Shown here piece after piece: positions 9,974 through 18,552 of a DNA stretch of 64,000 bases (position 1 is its first letter; every line of letters begins with the position of its first letter). The notes below the pieces were generated by a model. That model had not been told where the DNA came from. It was given only the letters and a program-made list of their open reading frames with translations, and did no database searches. Origin of the DNA: Desulfotruncus alcoholivorax DSM 16058 (lineage in GTDB: Bacteria > Bacillota > Desulfotomaculia > Desulfotomaculales > Desulfallaceae); assembly GCF_000430885.1 (NCBI RefSeq), contig NZ_AUMW01000003.1:150704-214703 (forward strand). The letters are read 5' to 3'. The position numbers were made by a program, and so were the translations under genes.

Positions 9974-10141
9974 TTATTCCTCAATAATTGCTCCGGTAGG
10001 GCACTCTTCTATACATGTTCCGCAGCTTTCACATTTATCCGGATCAATTGAATAAATATCTCCTTCAACGATGGCTTCGCTGGGACAAGCCTCTTTACAG
10101 GTACCACAGGCCAAGCACTCATCAGTAATTCTGTAAGCCAC
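9974..10141 (-). CDS. 2[4Fe-4S] ferredoxin
   Basis: Small electron carrier, 55 residues, with two classical cluster motifs: CLACGTCKEACP (9-20) and CESCGTCIEECP (37-48). The start is GTG 10141, with GGAGG 11 nt upstream inside the end of the preceding gene. It overlaps that gene by 20 nt. The gene is short and easily missed. Clostridial-type ferredoxins serve many partners, and nothing here fixes which one. Placement between frr and uppS is unusual outside this bacterial group. Confidence 0.93.
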   Translation of the reverse strand: MAYRITDECLACGTCKEACPSEAIVEGDIYSIDPDKCESCGTCIEECPTGAIIEE

Positions 10142-10349
10142 TACTTATCACACCTCCTTTCATTTCAACCTCCCTGGCTGCTATCAGGAATACCTTTTCC
10201 GCAGTCATTTTGCAACGCACAACTCTATACCGCCCACCCGGTTCACCTTTAGGAGGGGCTGTATATTCTATATTCACTTTCATACCGGCTGAACGACATA
10301 AGTCCACCGCTCGGTCGAGTTCCATTGCCAGAAGTACTTCACAGTTCAT
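10122..10349 (-). CDS. Small uncharacterised protein between frr and the ferredoxin gene
   Basis: A 75-residue protein I do not recognise with certainty. It has a helix-forming N-terminal part (LLAMELDRAVDLCRSAG) and then a stretch rich in Gly and Pro (YTAPPKGEPGGRYRVVRCK), reminiscent of a PASTA-like fold but not enough to assign it. It begins one base after the frr stop and overlaps the ferredoxin start by 20 nt, so translation is probably coupled on both sides. No SD is obvious. The tight packing and codon pattern support a real gene. Function unknown. Confidence 0.65.
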   Translation of the reverse strand: MNCEVLLAMELDRAVDLCRSAGMKVNIEYTAPPKGEPGGRYRVVRCKMTAEKVFLIAAREVEMKGGVISSGLQNY

Positions 10350-10350
10350 G

Positions 10351-10908
10351 CTACACGGTCATTATTTCTTTTTCTTTAGCTGCAAGCAGGTTGTCGATTT
10401 CTTTTATGTATTTGTCCGTAAGCTTTTGAACTTCATCTTGGAGCCGGCGCTGTTCGTCCTCTGATATCTCCCCGTTTTTTTGTTGGCTTTTTAAAGTATC
10501 GTTAGCATCCCTGCGTATATTTCGCACAGCCACGCGACCTTCTTCAGCCTTCTTTTTAATTACCTTAACCAGTTCAGCTCTTCTTTCTTGAGTAAGCTGG
10601 GGTATTGCCAATCTAATCACGTTTCCGTCGCTGGCCGGGGTTATACCCAAATCCGATTTTAATATGGCTTTTTCTATATCCGGCAGAACAGTTTTATCCC
10701 AGGGTTGCACCACCAACAACCTAGCTTCCGGGGCACTGATATTGGCCAGCTGGCTTATTGGCGTAAGGGTCCCGTAATACTGAACCACTATCTTTTCCAG
10801 CAAAGATGGCGTGGCCCGTCCTGCTCGCATTGTGGCGAATTCTTTAGTTAACACTTCAACCGTTTTTACCATATTTTTCTCTGCATCGGAAATCACGTTA
10901 TTCGCCAA
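10351..10908 (-). CDS. frr: Ribosome recycling factor
   Basis: Splits post-termination ribosomes together with EF-G. The 185 residues are the standard length, with the RRF signatures [15 protein letters not shown] near 27-41 and [23 protein letters not shown] near 118-140. The start is TTG 10908, 8 nt after GGAGG, overlapping the 3' end of pyrH by 11 nt. It belongs to the conserved rpsB-tsf-pyrH-frr string. Confidence 0.97.
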   Translation of the reverse strand: MANNVISDAEKNMVKTVEVLTKEFATMRAGRATPSLLEKIVVQYYGTLTPISQLANISAPEARLLVVQPWDKTVLPDIEKAILKSDLGITPASDGNVIRLAIPQLTQERRAELVKVIKKKAEEGRVAVRNIRRDANDTLKSQQKNGEISEDEQRRLQDEVQKLTDKYIKEIDNLLAAKEKEIMTV

Positions 10909-11641
10909 TTATTCCACCTCCAACATAAGTTCCGACATTTTGTCCCAAGACAGCCTTTTTGATATTCCCATTTTCATTTAAATTGAAGACTATGAGTGGA
11001 ATTTTATTGTCCATACATAGGGAGGTAGCTGTAGAATCCATTACACCAAGCCCTTTGTTCAAAACGTCAATATAACTGAGATTGCCAAATTTCTTGGCAT
11101 TGACGTTCTTTAGCGGGTCAGAATCATAAACCCCATCCACACGCTTGGCCATTAATATTACTTCAGCTTCTATTTCAGCCGCCCGTAGGGCTGCAGTGGT
11201 ATCGGTTGAAAAATAAGGGTTGCCGGTACCTGCAGCAAATATAACCACCCGTCCCTTTTCCAAATGCCGGATTGCTCGCCTGCGGATGTATGGCTCGGCT
11301 ACCTCGCGCATTTCAATGGCCGTTTGTACCCTGGTGTCAACTTCATGTTTACTTAACGCATCCTGTAAAGCCAGGGAATTAATTACCGTGGCCAGCATTC
11401 CCATGTAATCCGCAGTAGCCCTGTCCATACCTTTGGTGCTGCCTGCAACTCCCCGCCAAATGTTTCCGCCGCCAACTACTATGGCAACTTCAACACCCAG
11501 CCGAACTACTTCTTTAATTTGAACGGCTATAGAGTAAACCACTTCCGGGTCAATACCATAACCTTTGGAACCAGCCAACGCTTCGCCGCTGAGTTTTAAT
11601 ACGACCCTTTTATAGCTGGGAACTTGTTCGGGCACATCCAT
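10898..11641 (-). CDS. pyrH: Uridylate kinase
   Basis: Phosphorylates UMP to UDP; an amino-acid-kinase-family hexamer. The product has the N-terminal [14 protein letters not shown] motif, the [10 protein letters not shown] motif and the DSTATSLC region. I place the start at ATG 11641, which has GGGAGG 11 nt upstream and gives 247 residues. The GTG eight codons earlier would make that ribosome site part of the coding sequence. The gene overlaps frr by 11 nt. Confidence 0.96.
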   Translation of the reverse strand: MDVPEQVPSYKRVVLKLSGEALAGSKGYGIDPEVVYSIAVQIKEVVRLGVEVAIVVGGGNIWRGVAGSTKGMDRATADYMGMLATVINSLALQDALSKHEVDTRVQTAIEMREVAEPYIRRRAIRHLEKGRVVIFAAGTGNPYFSTDTTAALRAAEIEAEVILMAKRVDGVYDSDPLKNVNAKKFGNLSYIDVLNKGLGVMDSTATSLCMDNKIPLIVFNLNENGNIKKAVLGQNVGTYVGGGIIGE

Positions 11642-11706
11642 AGGGATAAAAACCTCCCGTTCCACCTTTATTCAACAAGAATATTTTAAATCCTTTTCCA
11701 CTTTAT

Positions 11707-12360
11707 TTATTTTTGAACCTGAGCCATAACTTCTGCAGCAAAATCGTCTTTCCTTTTTTCCAACCCTTCTCCAAGCTCATAGCGAACGAATCTGCGAACA
11801 GAAATGTTCTCTCCGATTGTGGCTATTTTTTCTGTGATTAACTGTTTTACAGTCTTATCGGAATCTTTGATAAAGGGCTGTTCCAACAGGCAAATTTCCT
11901 TGTAAAATTTTTCAATACGTCCTTCAACCATTTTTTGAATAATTTTTTCCGGTTTCCCTTCATTAGCTGCCTGGGCGGCTAATATATCTTTTTCCTTGGC
12001 AATAACCGCTTCGGGGACTTCTTCCTTACTTACATACTCAGGGCGGGCAGCAGCTATTTGCATGGCAATATCCCTGACTAGTGTTTTAAATTCATCGGTT
12101 TTGGCCACAAAGTCGGTTTCGCAGTTAACTTCAACAAGTACGCCAATTTTGCCGCCACCATGAATGTAGGATTCAACCAGGCCTTCGGCTGTTATCCTGC
12201 CGGATTTTTTCGCGGCCGCAGCAAGGCCTTTTTCACGCAAGAAATCAATGGCTTTTTCCATGTCGCCGTTAGTTGCAACCAGCGCTTTTTTGCAGTCCAT
12301 CATACCGGCACCGGTTCTTTCCCTTAAGTCTTTAACCATAGCAGCAGTTATTTCTGCCAC
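11707..12360 (-). CDS. tsf: Elongation factor Ts, short form
   Basis: Nucleotide exchange factor for EF-Tu. It has the N-terminal UBA-like domain ([24 protein letters not shown]) and the core signature [13 protein letters not shown]. At about 217 residues it is the short form, lacking the second core repeat of E. coli or B. subtilis EF-Ts. The start is GTG 12360, with AGGAGGAGAT just upstream; the in-frame start six codons earlier overlaps this site. It follows rpsB after a hairpin region. Confidence 0.95.
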   Translation of the reverse strand: MAEITAAMVKDLRERTGAGMMDCKKALVATNGDMEKAIDFLREKGLAAAAKKSGRITAEGLVESYIHGGGKIGVLVEVNCETDFVAKTDEFKTLVRDIAMQIAAARPEYVSKEEVPEAVIAKEKDILAAQAANEGKPEKIIQKMVEGRIEKFYKEICLLEQPFIKDSDKTVKQLITEKIATIGENISVRRFVRYELGEGLEKRKDDFAAEVMAQVQK

Positions 12361-12435
12361 AGAACATCTCCTCCTCATCCATCTATTACCTGATAATTTA
12401 ATATTATAACCTATTTTATTTGGTTAAAAACACAG

Positions 12436-12478
12436 AAAAAAGGCAGGGGCTACCCTTAATAGGTAAATCCCCCACCAT
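12436..12478 (-). terminator. Terminator or attenuator between rpsB and tsf
   Basis: Just after the rpsB stop, GGTGGGG and CCCCTGCC can pair around an inner TACC/GGGTA segment, and a run of six Ts follows on the minus strand. As tsf lacks an obvious promoter of its own, this is probably a partial terminator that sets the S2 to EF-Ts ratio (inference). Confidence 0.55.
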
Positions 12479-12480
12479 TT

Positions 12481-13179
12481 TTATTCAGCCATTTGTTCTC
12501 CCTGTTTTCCCTCAAGAACTGCGTCTGCCATTTTGCTGGTTAAAAGTTTAACAGCCCGGATGGCATCATCATTGCCAGGAATTACATAATCAACTTCATC
12601 GGGATCGCAGTTTGTATCTACAATCGCAATAATGGGGATACCCAATTTACGACCTTCTGCTACTGCAATTCTTTCTTTACGCGGGTCAATAATAAAAATT
12701 GCCTGGGGAAGCTTGCGCATATCTTTAATGCCGCCTAAGAACTTGTTTAATCTTTCTTTCTCATGCAGGAGCTCAGCGACTTCTTTTTTAGGCAACTTTT
12801 CCATGATTCCGTTTTGCTCCATTTTTTCAAGTTCTTGCAATCTGTCTATCCGTTTGCGAATGGTTTGGAAGTTAGTAAGCATACCTCCCAGCCAGCGCTG
12901 GTTCACGTAATACATACCACACCGCTCGGCTTCTTCCCGCACAGATTCTTGGGCTTGTTTCTTGGTGCCTACAAAAAGGATGCTCCCGCCGTCCTGAACG
13001 ACCGATTTAATAAAATTATAGGCTTCCTCAACCATTTTAACTGTCTTTTGCAAGTCAATGATATAAATACCATTACGGTCTGTAAAAATGTAAGGAGCCA
13101 TTTTAGGATTCCATCTGCGGGTCTGGTGACCAAAATGTACCCCGGCCTCCAACAACTGCTTCATTGATATAACAGCCAT
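12481..13179 (-). CDS. rpsB: 30S ribosomal protein S2
   Basis: Small-subunit ribosomal protein, 232 residues, with the signatures [19 protein letters not shown] near 9-27 and [25 protein letters not shown] near the C-terminus. It is the first gene of the rpsB-tsf-pyrH-frr unit. It has its own promoter about 120 bp upstream and a leader of about 110 nt that can fold. Confidence 0.98.
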   Translation of the reverse strand: MAVISMKQLLEAGVHFGHQTRRWNPKMAPYIFTDRNGIYIIDLQKTVKMVEEAYNFIKSVVQDGGSILFVGTKKQAQESVREEAERCGMYYVNQRWLGGMLTNFQTIRKRIDRLQELEKMEQNGIMEKLPKKEVAELLHEKERLNKFLGGIKDMRKLPQAIFIIDPRKERIAVAEGRKLGIPIIAIVDTNCDPDEVDYVIPGNDDAIRAVKLLTSKMADAVLEGKQGEQMAE

Positions 13180-13288
13180 TACTACACCTCCTCCCCCACC
13201 GGTTTTTCCTCCGCCACCGTCATTTTTTCACAGGACCCCAAGCAGGGGACCACCTGCTGAAATCAGGCAACGTGTGTATTTAACACCA
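13180..13288 (-). promoter_or_regulatory. Leader of rpsB with a hairpin
   Basis: The transcribed leader contains CAGCAGG pairing with CCTGCTTG around TGGTCC, flanked by further GGTCC/GGGGTCC pairing options, then a G-rich ribosome site. It could be an S2 autoregulatory leader. I do not recognise a known consensus, so this rests on position and pairing only. Confidence 0.35.
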
Positions 13289-13294
13289 GCAAGT

Positions 13295-13323
13295 ATTTTA
13301 ACACATAGTCAGCGCAAAGGCAA
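13295..13323 (-). promoter_or_regulatory. Sigma-A-type promoter for rpsB
   Basis: TTGCCT (13318-13323) and TAAAAT (13295-13300) on the minus strand with a 17-bp spacer. It lies just downstream of the codY terminator, so rpsB starts a new transcription unit. Confidence 0.7.
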
Positions 13324-13362
13324 GATGATTGGAGAAATCAAAGATATCAAAGAATCCTATAT

Positions 13363-13398
13363 AAAACAAAGGACAGCCTTTAAGCTGTCCTTTGTTTT
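13363..13398 (-). terminator. codY terminator
   Basis: A perfect 15-bp stem (13363-13377 with 13384-13398, core GGACAGC/GCTGTCC) and a 6-nt loop ending in TTTAT-type sequence. It lies 15 bp after the codY stop. Confidence 0.9.
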
Positions 13399-13412
13399 AT
13401 TAATTATGTTTA

Positions 13413-14195
13413 TTAATGCTGCTGCAATCTTTCCAGTTCTTCAAGCAAACGGTCGTTTAAAACCTTTATATAGGTGCCTTTCATACCCAAAGATTTGGAT
13501 TCGATAACACCAGCGCTTTCAAACTTGCGCAGCGCATTTACGATCACAGACCTTGTGATACCAACCCGGTCAGCAATTTTACTTGCCACCAAAAGGCCTT
13601 CATCACCTTCTAATTGTTTAAAAATATGCCGCACGGCATCCAGTTCCGAATAGGAAAGAGTCCCCAGCGCAATCTGAACAGCAGCACGTTTCCGTGCCTC
13701 CTCCTCCATGCGGTCCTGACGAGCTTTTAGTATTTCCATTCCTACTACAGTTGCCCCTAATTCCGCCAGGATAAGGTCCTCATCGGTAAAATTATCGCTA
13801 TACTTGGCCAGTACCAGTGTACCAAGTCTGCTACCGGCACCGACAATAGGTACTACCGTTGTTACCTTGTTGTATTCACAACGTTTGTCATGATTAAATG
13901 CACAGACATTTAAAGTTTGACAGATATTGGCATGAGTTTCATTAATGGTTAATAAGTTTTGGTTGTAATCAACCGGAAAACCTGCCGGCGACTCAACAAT
14001 GTCTTCCATTATGTCACAAACAAAACCTTTTAGATAAGAAAAACCTAATACTTTTCCGCGGCGGTCTAAAATATAAACACTACACCCGATATTCTCGCTC
14101 AAAATTGCTGCAATTTCTTTAAAATCTACAGGGTATCCAGCTGATTTTTGCAAAACTTTATTGATGGACCGGGTTTTTTCCAGTAAGCCACGCAA
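13413..14195 (-). CDS. codY: GTP-sensing global transcriptional repressor CodY
   Basis: Represses stationary-phase and amino-acid genes when GTP and branched-chain amino acids are abundant. The 260 residues comprise an N-terminal GAF effector domain (about 1-155) and a C-terminal winged HTH with the DNA-reading helix in [34 protein letters not shown] (about 202-235). The start is TTG 14195, after AGAGG 8 nt upstream. It has its own promoter and terminator and lies next to hslU, hslV and xerC, the same neighbourhood as in Bacillus. Confidence 0.97.
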   Translation of the reverse strand: MRGLLEKTRSINKVLQKSAGYPVDFKEIAAILSENIGCSVYILDRRGKVLGFSYLKGFVCDIMEDIVESPAGFPVDYNQNLLTINETHANICQTLNVCAFNHDKRCEYNKVTTVVPIVGAGSRLGTLVLAKYSDNFTDEDLILAELGATVVGMEILKARQDRMEEEARKRAAVQIALGTLSYSELDAVRHIFKQLEGDEGLLVASKIADRVGITRSVIVNALRKFESAGVIESKSLGMKGTYIKVLNDRLLEELERLQQH

Positions 14196-14239
14196 CTACA
14201 TCGCCTCTTTCTTGCGCTATAACATCATTATAACATCAT

Positions 14240-14268
14240 ATTTTAATAAGACTTTTGCCAGCTGTCAA
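14240..14268 (-). promoter_or_regulatory. Sigma-A-type promoter for codY
   Basis: Perfect TTGACA (14263-14268) and TAAAAT (14240-14245) with a 17-bp spacer on the minus strand, about 45 bp before the codY start. It lies between the hslU terminator and codY, so codY is expressed separately from xerC-hslVU. Confidence 0.8.
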
Positions 14269-14284
14269 AACCAAAATAAAAAAT

Positions 14285-14305
14285 AAAAAGCACATAGCAC
14301 TTTTT
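14285..14305 (-). terminator. hslU terminator
   Basis: AAAAAGTGC pairs with GTGCTTTTT (two wobble pairs), and a long T-rich run follows on the minus strand. It lies directly after the hslU stop and ends the xerC-hslV-hslU unit. Confidence 0.65.
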
Positions 14306-14310
14306 ATGTC

Positions 14311-15711
14311 TTACAAAATATACCTGCTTAAGTCCCTATCCTTTACCACCATATCAAGCTTGTTTGTGACATATTGCTCATCTATGATAAATTCTTGACC
14401 TTTCATGTCAGGAGCATTAAAAGATATTTCTTCAAAAAGCTTCTCCATAATGGTATGAAGCCTTCTGGCACCTATATTCTCCGTTTGCTCATTAACAGTA
14501 TAAGCTATTTCGGCGATTTTCTCAAGCGAGTTTTGTGAAAATTTGACCTCAACGTCCTCAGTTCGCAATAATTCGATATATTGCCTGATTAAGGAATTTT
14601 TCGGTTCAATTAAAATTTGCAAGAAATCTCCCCTGTTCAAACTCGATAGTTCCACCCTGATTGGAAAACGGCCTTGCAGTTCGGGAATTAAATCAGAAGG
14701 TTTCGACATATGAAAGGCACCCGCGGCAATAAATAAAATGTGGTCAGTTTTAACGGGTCCGTATTTTGTCATTACCGTCGATCCTTCCACAATAGGTAAA
14801 ATATCCCTTTGAACTCCTCCCCGGGAGACATCAGGTCCGCTTCCCCCCTCCCGAACAGCAATTTTGTCAATTTCATCTAAAAATATTATACCGTTATTTT
14901 CAGCCTGGTAAACTGCACTGCTGATGACTTCTTCCATATCAATTAGTTTTTGCGCTTCCTGCTGAGTTAATATCCTGCGCGCTTCACTGACGGTTACCCT
15001 TCTGCGGTGTTTCTTTTTAGGAAATAAATTTCCCATCATGTCACCAATATTAATACCCATTTCCTCTACACCTGATCCAGTAAAGACCTCCATAATTGGT
15101 GGTTTATTATCTTCAACTTCAATCTCAACAGTTTCTTTTTCAAGCTCTCCCTTTGACAATTTTTCACGCAGCGTTTCCCTTTCAAACCTAATTCTGCTGG
15201 CCATTTGATCATGTTGTTTATCCTCAGACTGTTCTGGCTGGCGTGCACCACCAAAAAGCATTTCCAGGGGATTGCGTATGGTTTTGTCCTGATTGGGCAT
15301 AGGCGCCAGCAATTCAATAATCCGCTCTTCGGCCATCTTCCTGGCCTTCTCCTCTACCTGGGCCATTTTTTCCTGGCGTACCATCCGAATTGACGTTTCT
15401 AATAAATCTCTTACCATAGACTCAACGTCCCTGCCCACATAACCAACTTCAGTAAATTTTGTCGCTTCAATTTTGATAAAAGGTGCATTTACCAGTTTGG
15501 CCAGGCGGCGTGCTATTTCTGTTTTACCAACACCTGTTGGCCCAATCATTAATATATTCTTGGGTAAAACTTCATCTACCAAATCATCAGGCAACCTGCT
15601 TCTCCGGTACCTGTTGCGAAGGGCAATCGCAACCGCCCTTTTAGCATCGTGCTGTCCAACAATGTATTTATCAAGCTCACTTACAATTTCTTTAGGAGTT
15701 AAAGAAACCAT
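14311..15711 (-). CDS. hslU: ATP-dependent protease ATPase subunit HslU (ClpY)
   Basis: AAA+ unfoldase that feeds substrates to HslV. The 466 residues carry the N-terminal [16 protein letters not shown] motif, Walker [10 protein letters not shown] near 54-62, an acidic variable I-domain (about 110-240), Walker [12 protein letters not shown] near 270-280, and the C-terminal sensor 2 region ending in DLSRYIL, which normally docks into HslV. It is 15 bp downstream of hslV. Confidence 0.97.
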   Translation of the reverse strand: MVSLTPKEIVSELDKYIVGQHDAKRAVAIALRNRYRRSRLPDDLVDEVLPKNILMIGPTGVGKTEIARRLAKLVNAPFIKIEATKFTEVGYVGRDVESMVRDLLETSIRMVRQEKMAQVEEKARKMAEERIIELLAPMPNQDKTIRNPLEMLFGGARQPEQSEDKQHDQMASRIRFERETLREKLSKGELEKETVEIEVEDNKPPIMEVFTGSGVEEMGINIGDMMGNLFPKKKHRRRVTVSEARRILTQQEAQKLIDMEEVISSAVYQAENNGIIFLDEIDKIAVREGGSGPDVSRGGVQRDILPIVEGSTVMTKYGPVKTDHILFIAAGAFHMSKPSDLIPELQGRFPIRVELSSLNRGDFLQILIEPKNSLIRQYIELLRTEDVEVKFSQNSLEKIAEIAYTVNEQTENIGARRLHTIMEKLFEEISFNAPDMKGQEFIIDEQYVTNKLDMVVKDRDLSRYIL

Positions 15712-15726
15712 CTTGCGACCTCCCCG

Positions 15727-16257
15727 CTATAATTTTTCCATGGTTATTCTGTCGTTAGTATATACACAAATATCCGCCGCAATGGCCAGCGCCTCCGAAA
15801 CAATGACATCTGCGGTCAAATCCGTTTTCTTGACCAGCGCCCTTGCTGCCGCCAGCGCGTAAGGACCTCCCGACCCTATAGCCACTACGCCATCGTCAGG
15901 TTCTATTACCTCACCATTGCCACTGACTACCAACAGACACTCCTTATCCGCCACCACAAGCAGTGCTTCAAGCCGGCGTAAAAATTTATCGGTGCGCCAT
16001 TCCTTGGCCAACTCCACTGCAGCGCGTTTTAGATTGCCCTGAAATGATTCAAGCTTGCTCTCAAATTTTTCAAACAATGTAATAGCATCAGCAACCGATC
16101 CGGCAAACCCGGCCAGCACCTTGCCTCCGTGCAGACGCCGCAGTTTACGGGCATTATGTTTTAATATTGTATTTTGCCCAAAAGTAACCTGACCGTCACC
16201 GGCCATTGCCACCTCTTGCCGCTTTTTCACAGCCACTATGGTTGTCGCGTGAAACAT
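15727..16257 (-). CDS. hslV: ATP-dependent protease peptidase subunit HslV (ClpQ)
   Basis: Proteasome-like peptidase, 176 residues. It has the N-terminal nucleophile region [23 protein letters not shown]; the mature enzyme is expected to begin at Thr5 after removal of four residues. The Lys-containing [15 protein letters not shown] segment is present. The threonine nucleophile is the type found in most bacteria, unlike the serine of B. subtilis ClpQ. It is paired with hslU and preceded by xerC. Confidence 0.97.
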   Translation of the reverse strand: MFHATTIVAVKKRQEVAMAGDGQVTFGQNTILKHNARKLRRLHGGKVLAGFAGSVADAITLFEKFESKLESFQGNLKRAAVELAKEWRTDKFLRRLEALLVVADKECLLVVSGNGEVIEPDDGVVAIGSGGPYALAAARALVKKTDLTADVIVSEALAIAADICVYTNDRITMEKL

Positions 16258-16296
16258 TTTCCCATATCCTTCCTAAAATCAAGATTTTTATAATTA

Positions 16297-17205
16297 TTAA
16301 GCACGTGGATGACTCTTTTCATAAATTTGCTTAATCCGCTCTTTGCTTAAATGAGTATATATCTGTGTAGTAGATAACCGTGCATGCCCGAGCAAGTCCT
16401 GGACCGCCCGCAAATCAGCCCCGTTATCCAGCATGTGAGTAGCAAATGAATGTCTAAAAGCATGGGGGTTTGTTTTTTTATTAAATTTCATTTGCAAAGC
16501 ATAACGTTTCAGCAGCCAGCGGACACCACGGTCGGTAAGACGTCCACCCTTATTGTTTAAAAACAATGCATCCGAGACAGCCGCGCTTTTGTTTAACAGA
16601 ATAGGACGCGCCAGCTTGATGTATGTGTTTAAAGCATCAACAGCATAAGCGCCCAGCGGGACTATCCTTTCCCGGTTGCCTTTGCCTGTAACTTTTAAAT
16701 ATGCCTCTTTTAAATTTAAGTCCCCGGTATTAGCTCCAACCAGCTCACCGACGCGGATACCCGTACCATACAGGGTTTCCAGCACAGCCAAATCCCGACA
16801 CCCCAAAACTTGTTCAGCGTCAGGAAATTCGACCAATTCTTTGACCTCGTTTTCAGTTAAAAAGCGGGGCAGTTTTCTGTCCCGCCTCGGTATGCTTATT
16901 CTTTGCAGCGGGTTATCTTCAATTATACCCTCACGGCAGAGATATTTAAACAAAGAACGCCAGGCTGATATTCTTCTGGCAATGGTGGCGGCAGACATTT
17001 CTTTTTGCCGCATCAAAGCCAGGTAACTGCGGAATAGTATTGTATTTACGTCCACGGGTTGGATGCTATAATCATCCTTTTTTAATATATCCGAAAAAAA
17101 AGACAATCCCTCAAATAAATCGTTTTGGTAACTTTTTATTGTATACCGGGAGGCATTTTTTTCAGTTTGGAGATAGATCAAAAAACCGTCTATATAATTA
17201 TACAT
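16297..17205 (-). CDS. xerC: Tyrosine recombinase XerC
   Basis: Site-specific recombinase of the chromosome-dimer resolution type. The 302 residues have an N-terminal SAM-like core-binding domain (about 1-90) and a catalytic domain with the Arg of YGTGIRVGEL, the HAFRHSFATHML box, LGHARLSTTQIYTHL with the nucleophilic Tyr, and a basic C-terminus. Placement next to hslV-hslU-codY supports XerC rather than a phage integrase. It is 9 bp from trmFO. Confidence 0.93.
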   Translation of the reverse strand: MYNYIDGFLIYLQTEKNASRYTIKSYQNDLFEGLSFFSDILKKDDYSIQPVDVNTILFRSYLALMRQKEMSAATIARRISAWRSLFKYLCREGIIEDNPLQRISIPRRDRKLPRFLTENEVKELVEFPDAEQVLGCRDLAVLETLYGTGIRVGELVGANTGDLNLKEAYLKVTGKGNRERIVPLGAYAVDALNTYIKLARPILLNKSAAVSDALFLNNKGGRLTDRGVRWLLKRYALQMKFNKKTNPHAFRHSFATHMLDNGADLRAVQDLLGHARLSTTQIYTHLSKERIKQIYEKSHPRA

Positions 17206-17214
17206 AGCAACCTC

Positions 17215-18537
17215 TTAACTAAAGCAACTTGAAGTTGCTTTCCACTGTTCAAGCTTTTCCAGAGCCCTGGCGGCATAGGCAGCATAGCGCATTTTTTTAT
17301 CCTTGATTCGAACACTCAGGGGTGGAAACAAGCCGAATGTTATATTCATGGGCTGAAAATTGCCTGGATCTGCAGAAGTTATGTAATGGGCCAGAGCTCC
17401 GTGAGCGGTTTCGGGTGGCAGTGTCTCCGTCTTCATGCCTTTTGCCGTCAAGTACGCGTTTAACCCGGCCACAAGGCCGGAAGCCGCTGATTCCACATAG
17501 CCCTCGACACCGGTAATCTGCCCTGAAAAAAACAAATTTAAATTTTCCCTGGTTTGATATGTAGGAAACAATAATTTTGGCGAATTAATATATGTATTTC
17601 GGTGCATAACCCCGTAACGTACAAATTCAGCATTTTCCAAGCCAGGTATCATCCTGAATACTCTTTTTTGTTCGCTCCATTTCAAGTGGGTTTGAAATCC
17701 CACTATATTCAGTAAAGATCCGGCGGCATTGTCTTTTCGAAGCTGGACCACCGCATGCGGACGTTTTCCCGCGCCTGGATCAACCAATCCAACTGGTTTC
17801 ATCGGGCCATAACGCATAGTATCCCGCCCGCGCTTGGCTATAATTTCAATGGGAAGGCAGCCTTCAAAATTTTTTTCGTTCTCAAACTCTTTGCGTGGAG
17901 CACGTTCAGCTGCTACAAGTTCCCTCCAGAACTTTTCATATTCCTCTTCATTCATGGGGCAATTAAGATAATCTTCACCACCCTTGCCGTAACGTGAAGA
18001 CCAAAAAGCCTTGTTCATATCAATAGATTCCAAAGTAACTATGGGTGCCACCGCATCGTAAAAGTAAAAATAATCATACCCGGTAAATTCCTTGATTTTG
18101 TCTGATAGGCCAGACGAAGTAAGGGGCCCGGAGGCCACAATAACAATCCCATTGTCGCATTGTAACTGCAGACATTCTTCTCTTTTAATCTCCACCAGCG
18201 GGTGTTCTTCAAGAAGTTGTGTAACACAAGCGGCAAACTGCGCCCTGTCCACGGCCAGGGCGCCACCGGCAGGAACACTGTGTTTATCTGCGCAATGCAT
18301 GATGATGGAATCAAGCCGGCGCATTTCTTCTTTTAGTAATCCCACGGCATTTTCCAGCGCCCGGGCACGCAGTGAATTGCTGCATACAAGCTCAGCAAAT
18401 AATCCAGTATGGTGCGCTGGAGTGCACTTTTCCGGCCTCATTTCATAAAGCCTGACCGGAACACCTCTTCGGGCAACCTGCCAGGCAGCTTCCGACCCGG
18501 CCAGCCCGGCGCCAATTATTGTTACTGGTTTAGACAA
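17215..18537 (-). CDS. trmFO: Methylenetetrahydrofolate-tRNA-(uracil-5-)-methyltransferase TrmFO
   Basis: FAD- and folate-dependent enzyme that makes 5-methyluridine at position 54 of tRNAs. The N-terminal [15 protein letters not shown] dinucleotide-binding motif, the SNSLR(A) motif and the C-terminal [19 protein letters not shown] motif are diagnostic. I choose TTG 18537, with AGGGG 9 nt upstream, over the TTG three codons earlier that abuts that site, giving 440 residues. It lies between topA and xerC, as in many Firmicutes. Confidence 0.96.
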   Translation of the reverse strand: MSKPVTIIGAGLAGSEAAWQVARRGVPVRLYEMRPEKCTPAHHTGLFAELVCSNSLRARALENAVGLLKEEMRRLDSIIMHCADKHSVPAGGALAVDRAQFAACVTQLLEEHPLVEIKREECLQLQCDNGIVIVASGPLTSSGLSDKIKEFTGYDYFYFYDAVAPIVTLESIDMNKAFWSSRYGKGGEDYLNCPMNEEEYEKFWRELVAAERAPRKEFENEKNFEGCLPIEIIAKRGRDTMRYGPMKPVGLVDPGAGKRPHAVVQLRKDNAAGSLLNIVGFQTHLKWSEQKRVFRMIPGLENAEFVRYGVMHRNTYINSPKLLFPTYQTRENLNLFFSGQITGVEGYVESAASGLVAGLNAYLTAKGMKTETLPPETAHGALAHYITSADPGNFQPMNITFGLFPPLSVRIKDKKMRYAAYAARALEKLEQWKATSSCFS

Positions 18538-18552
18538 TAGCCACAACCCCTG

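Noticed and set aside
13274..13507. Plus-strand ORF between rpsB and codY
   Set aside because: It runs over the codY terminator and the 3' end of codY, has no family resemblance and no good ribosome site, and overlaps the rpsB promoter.
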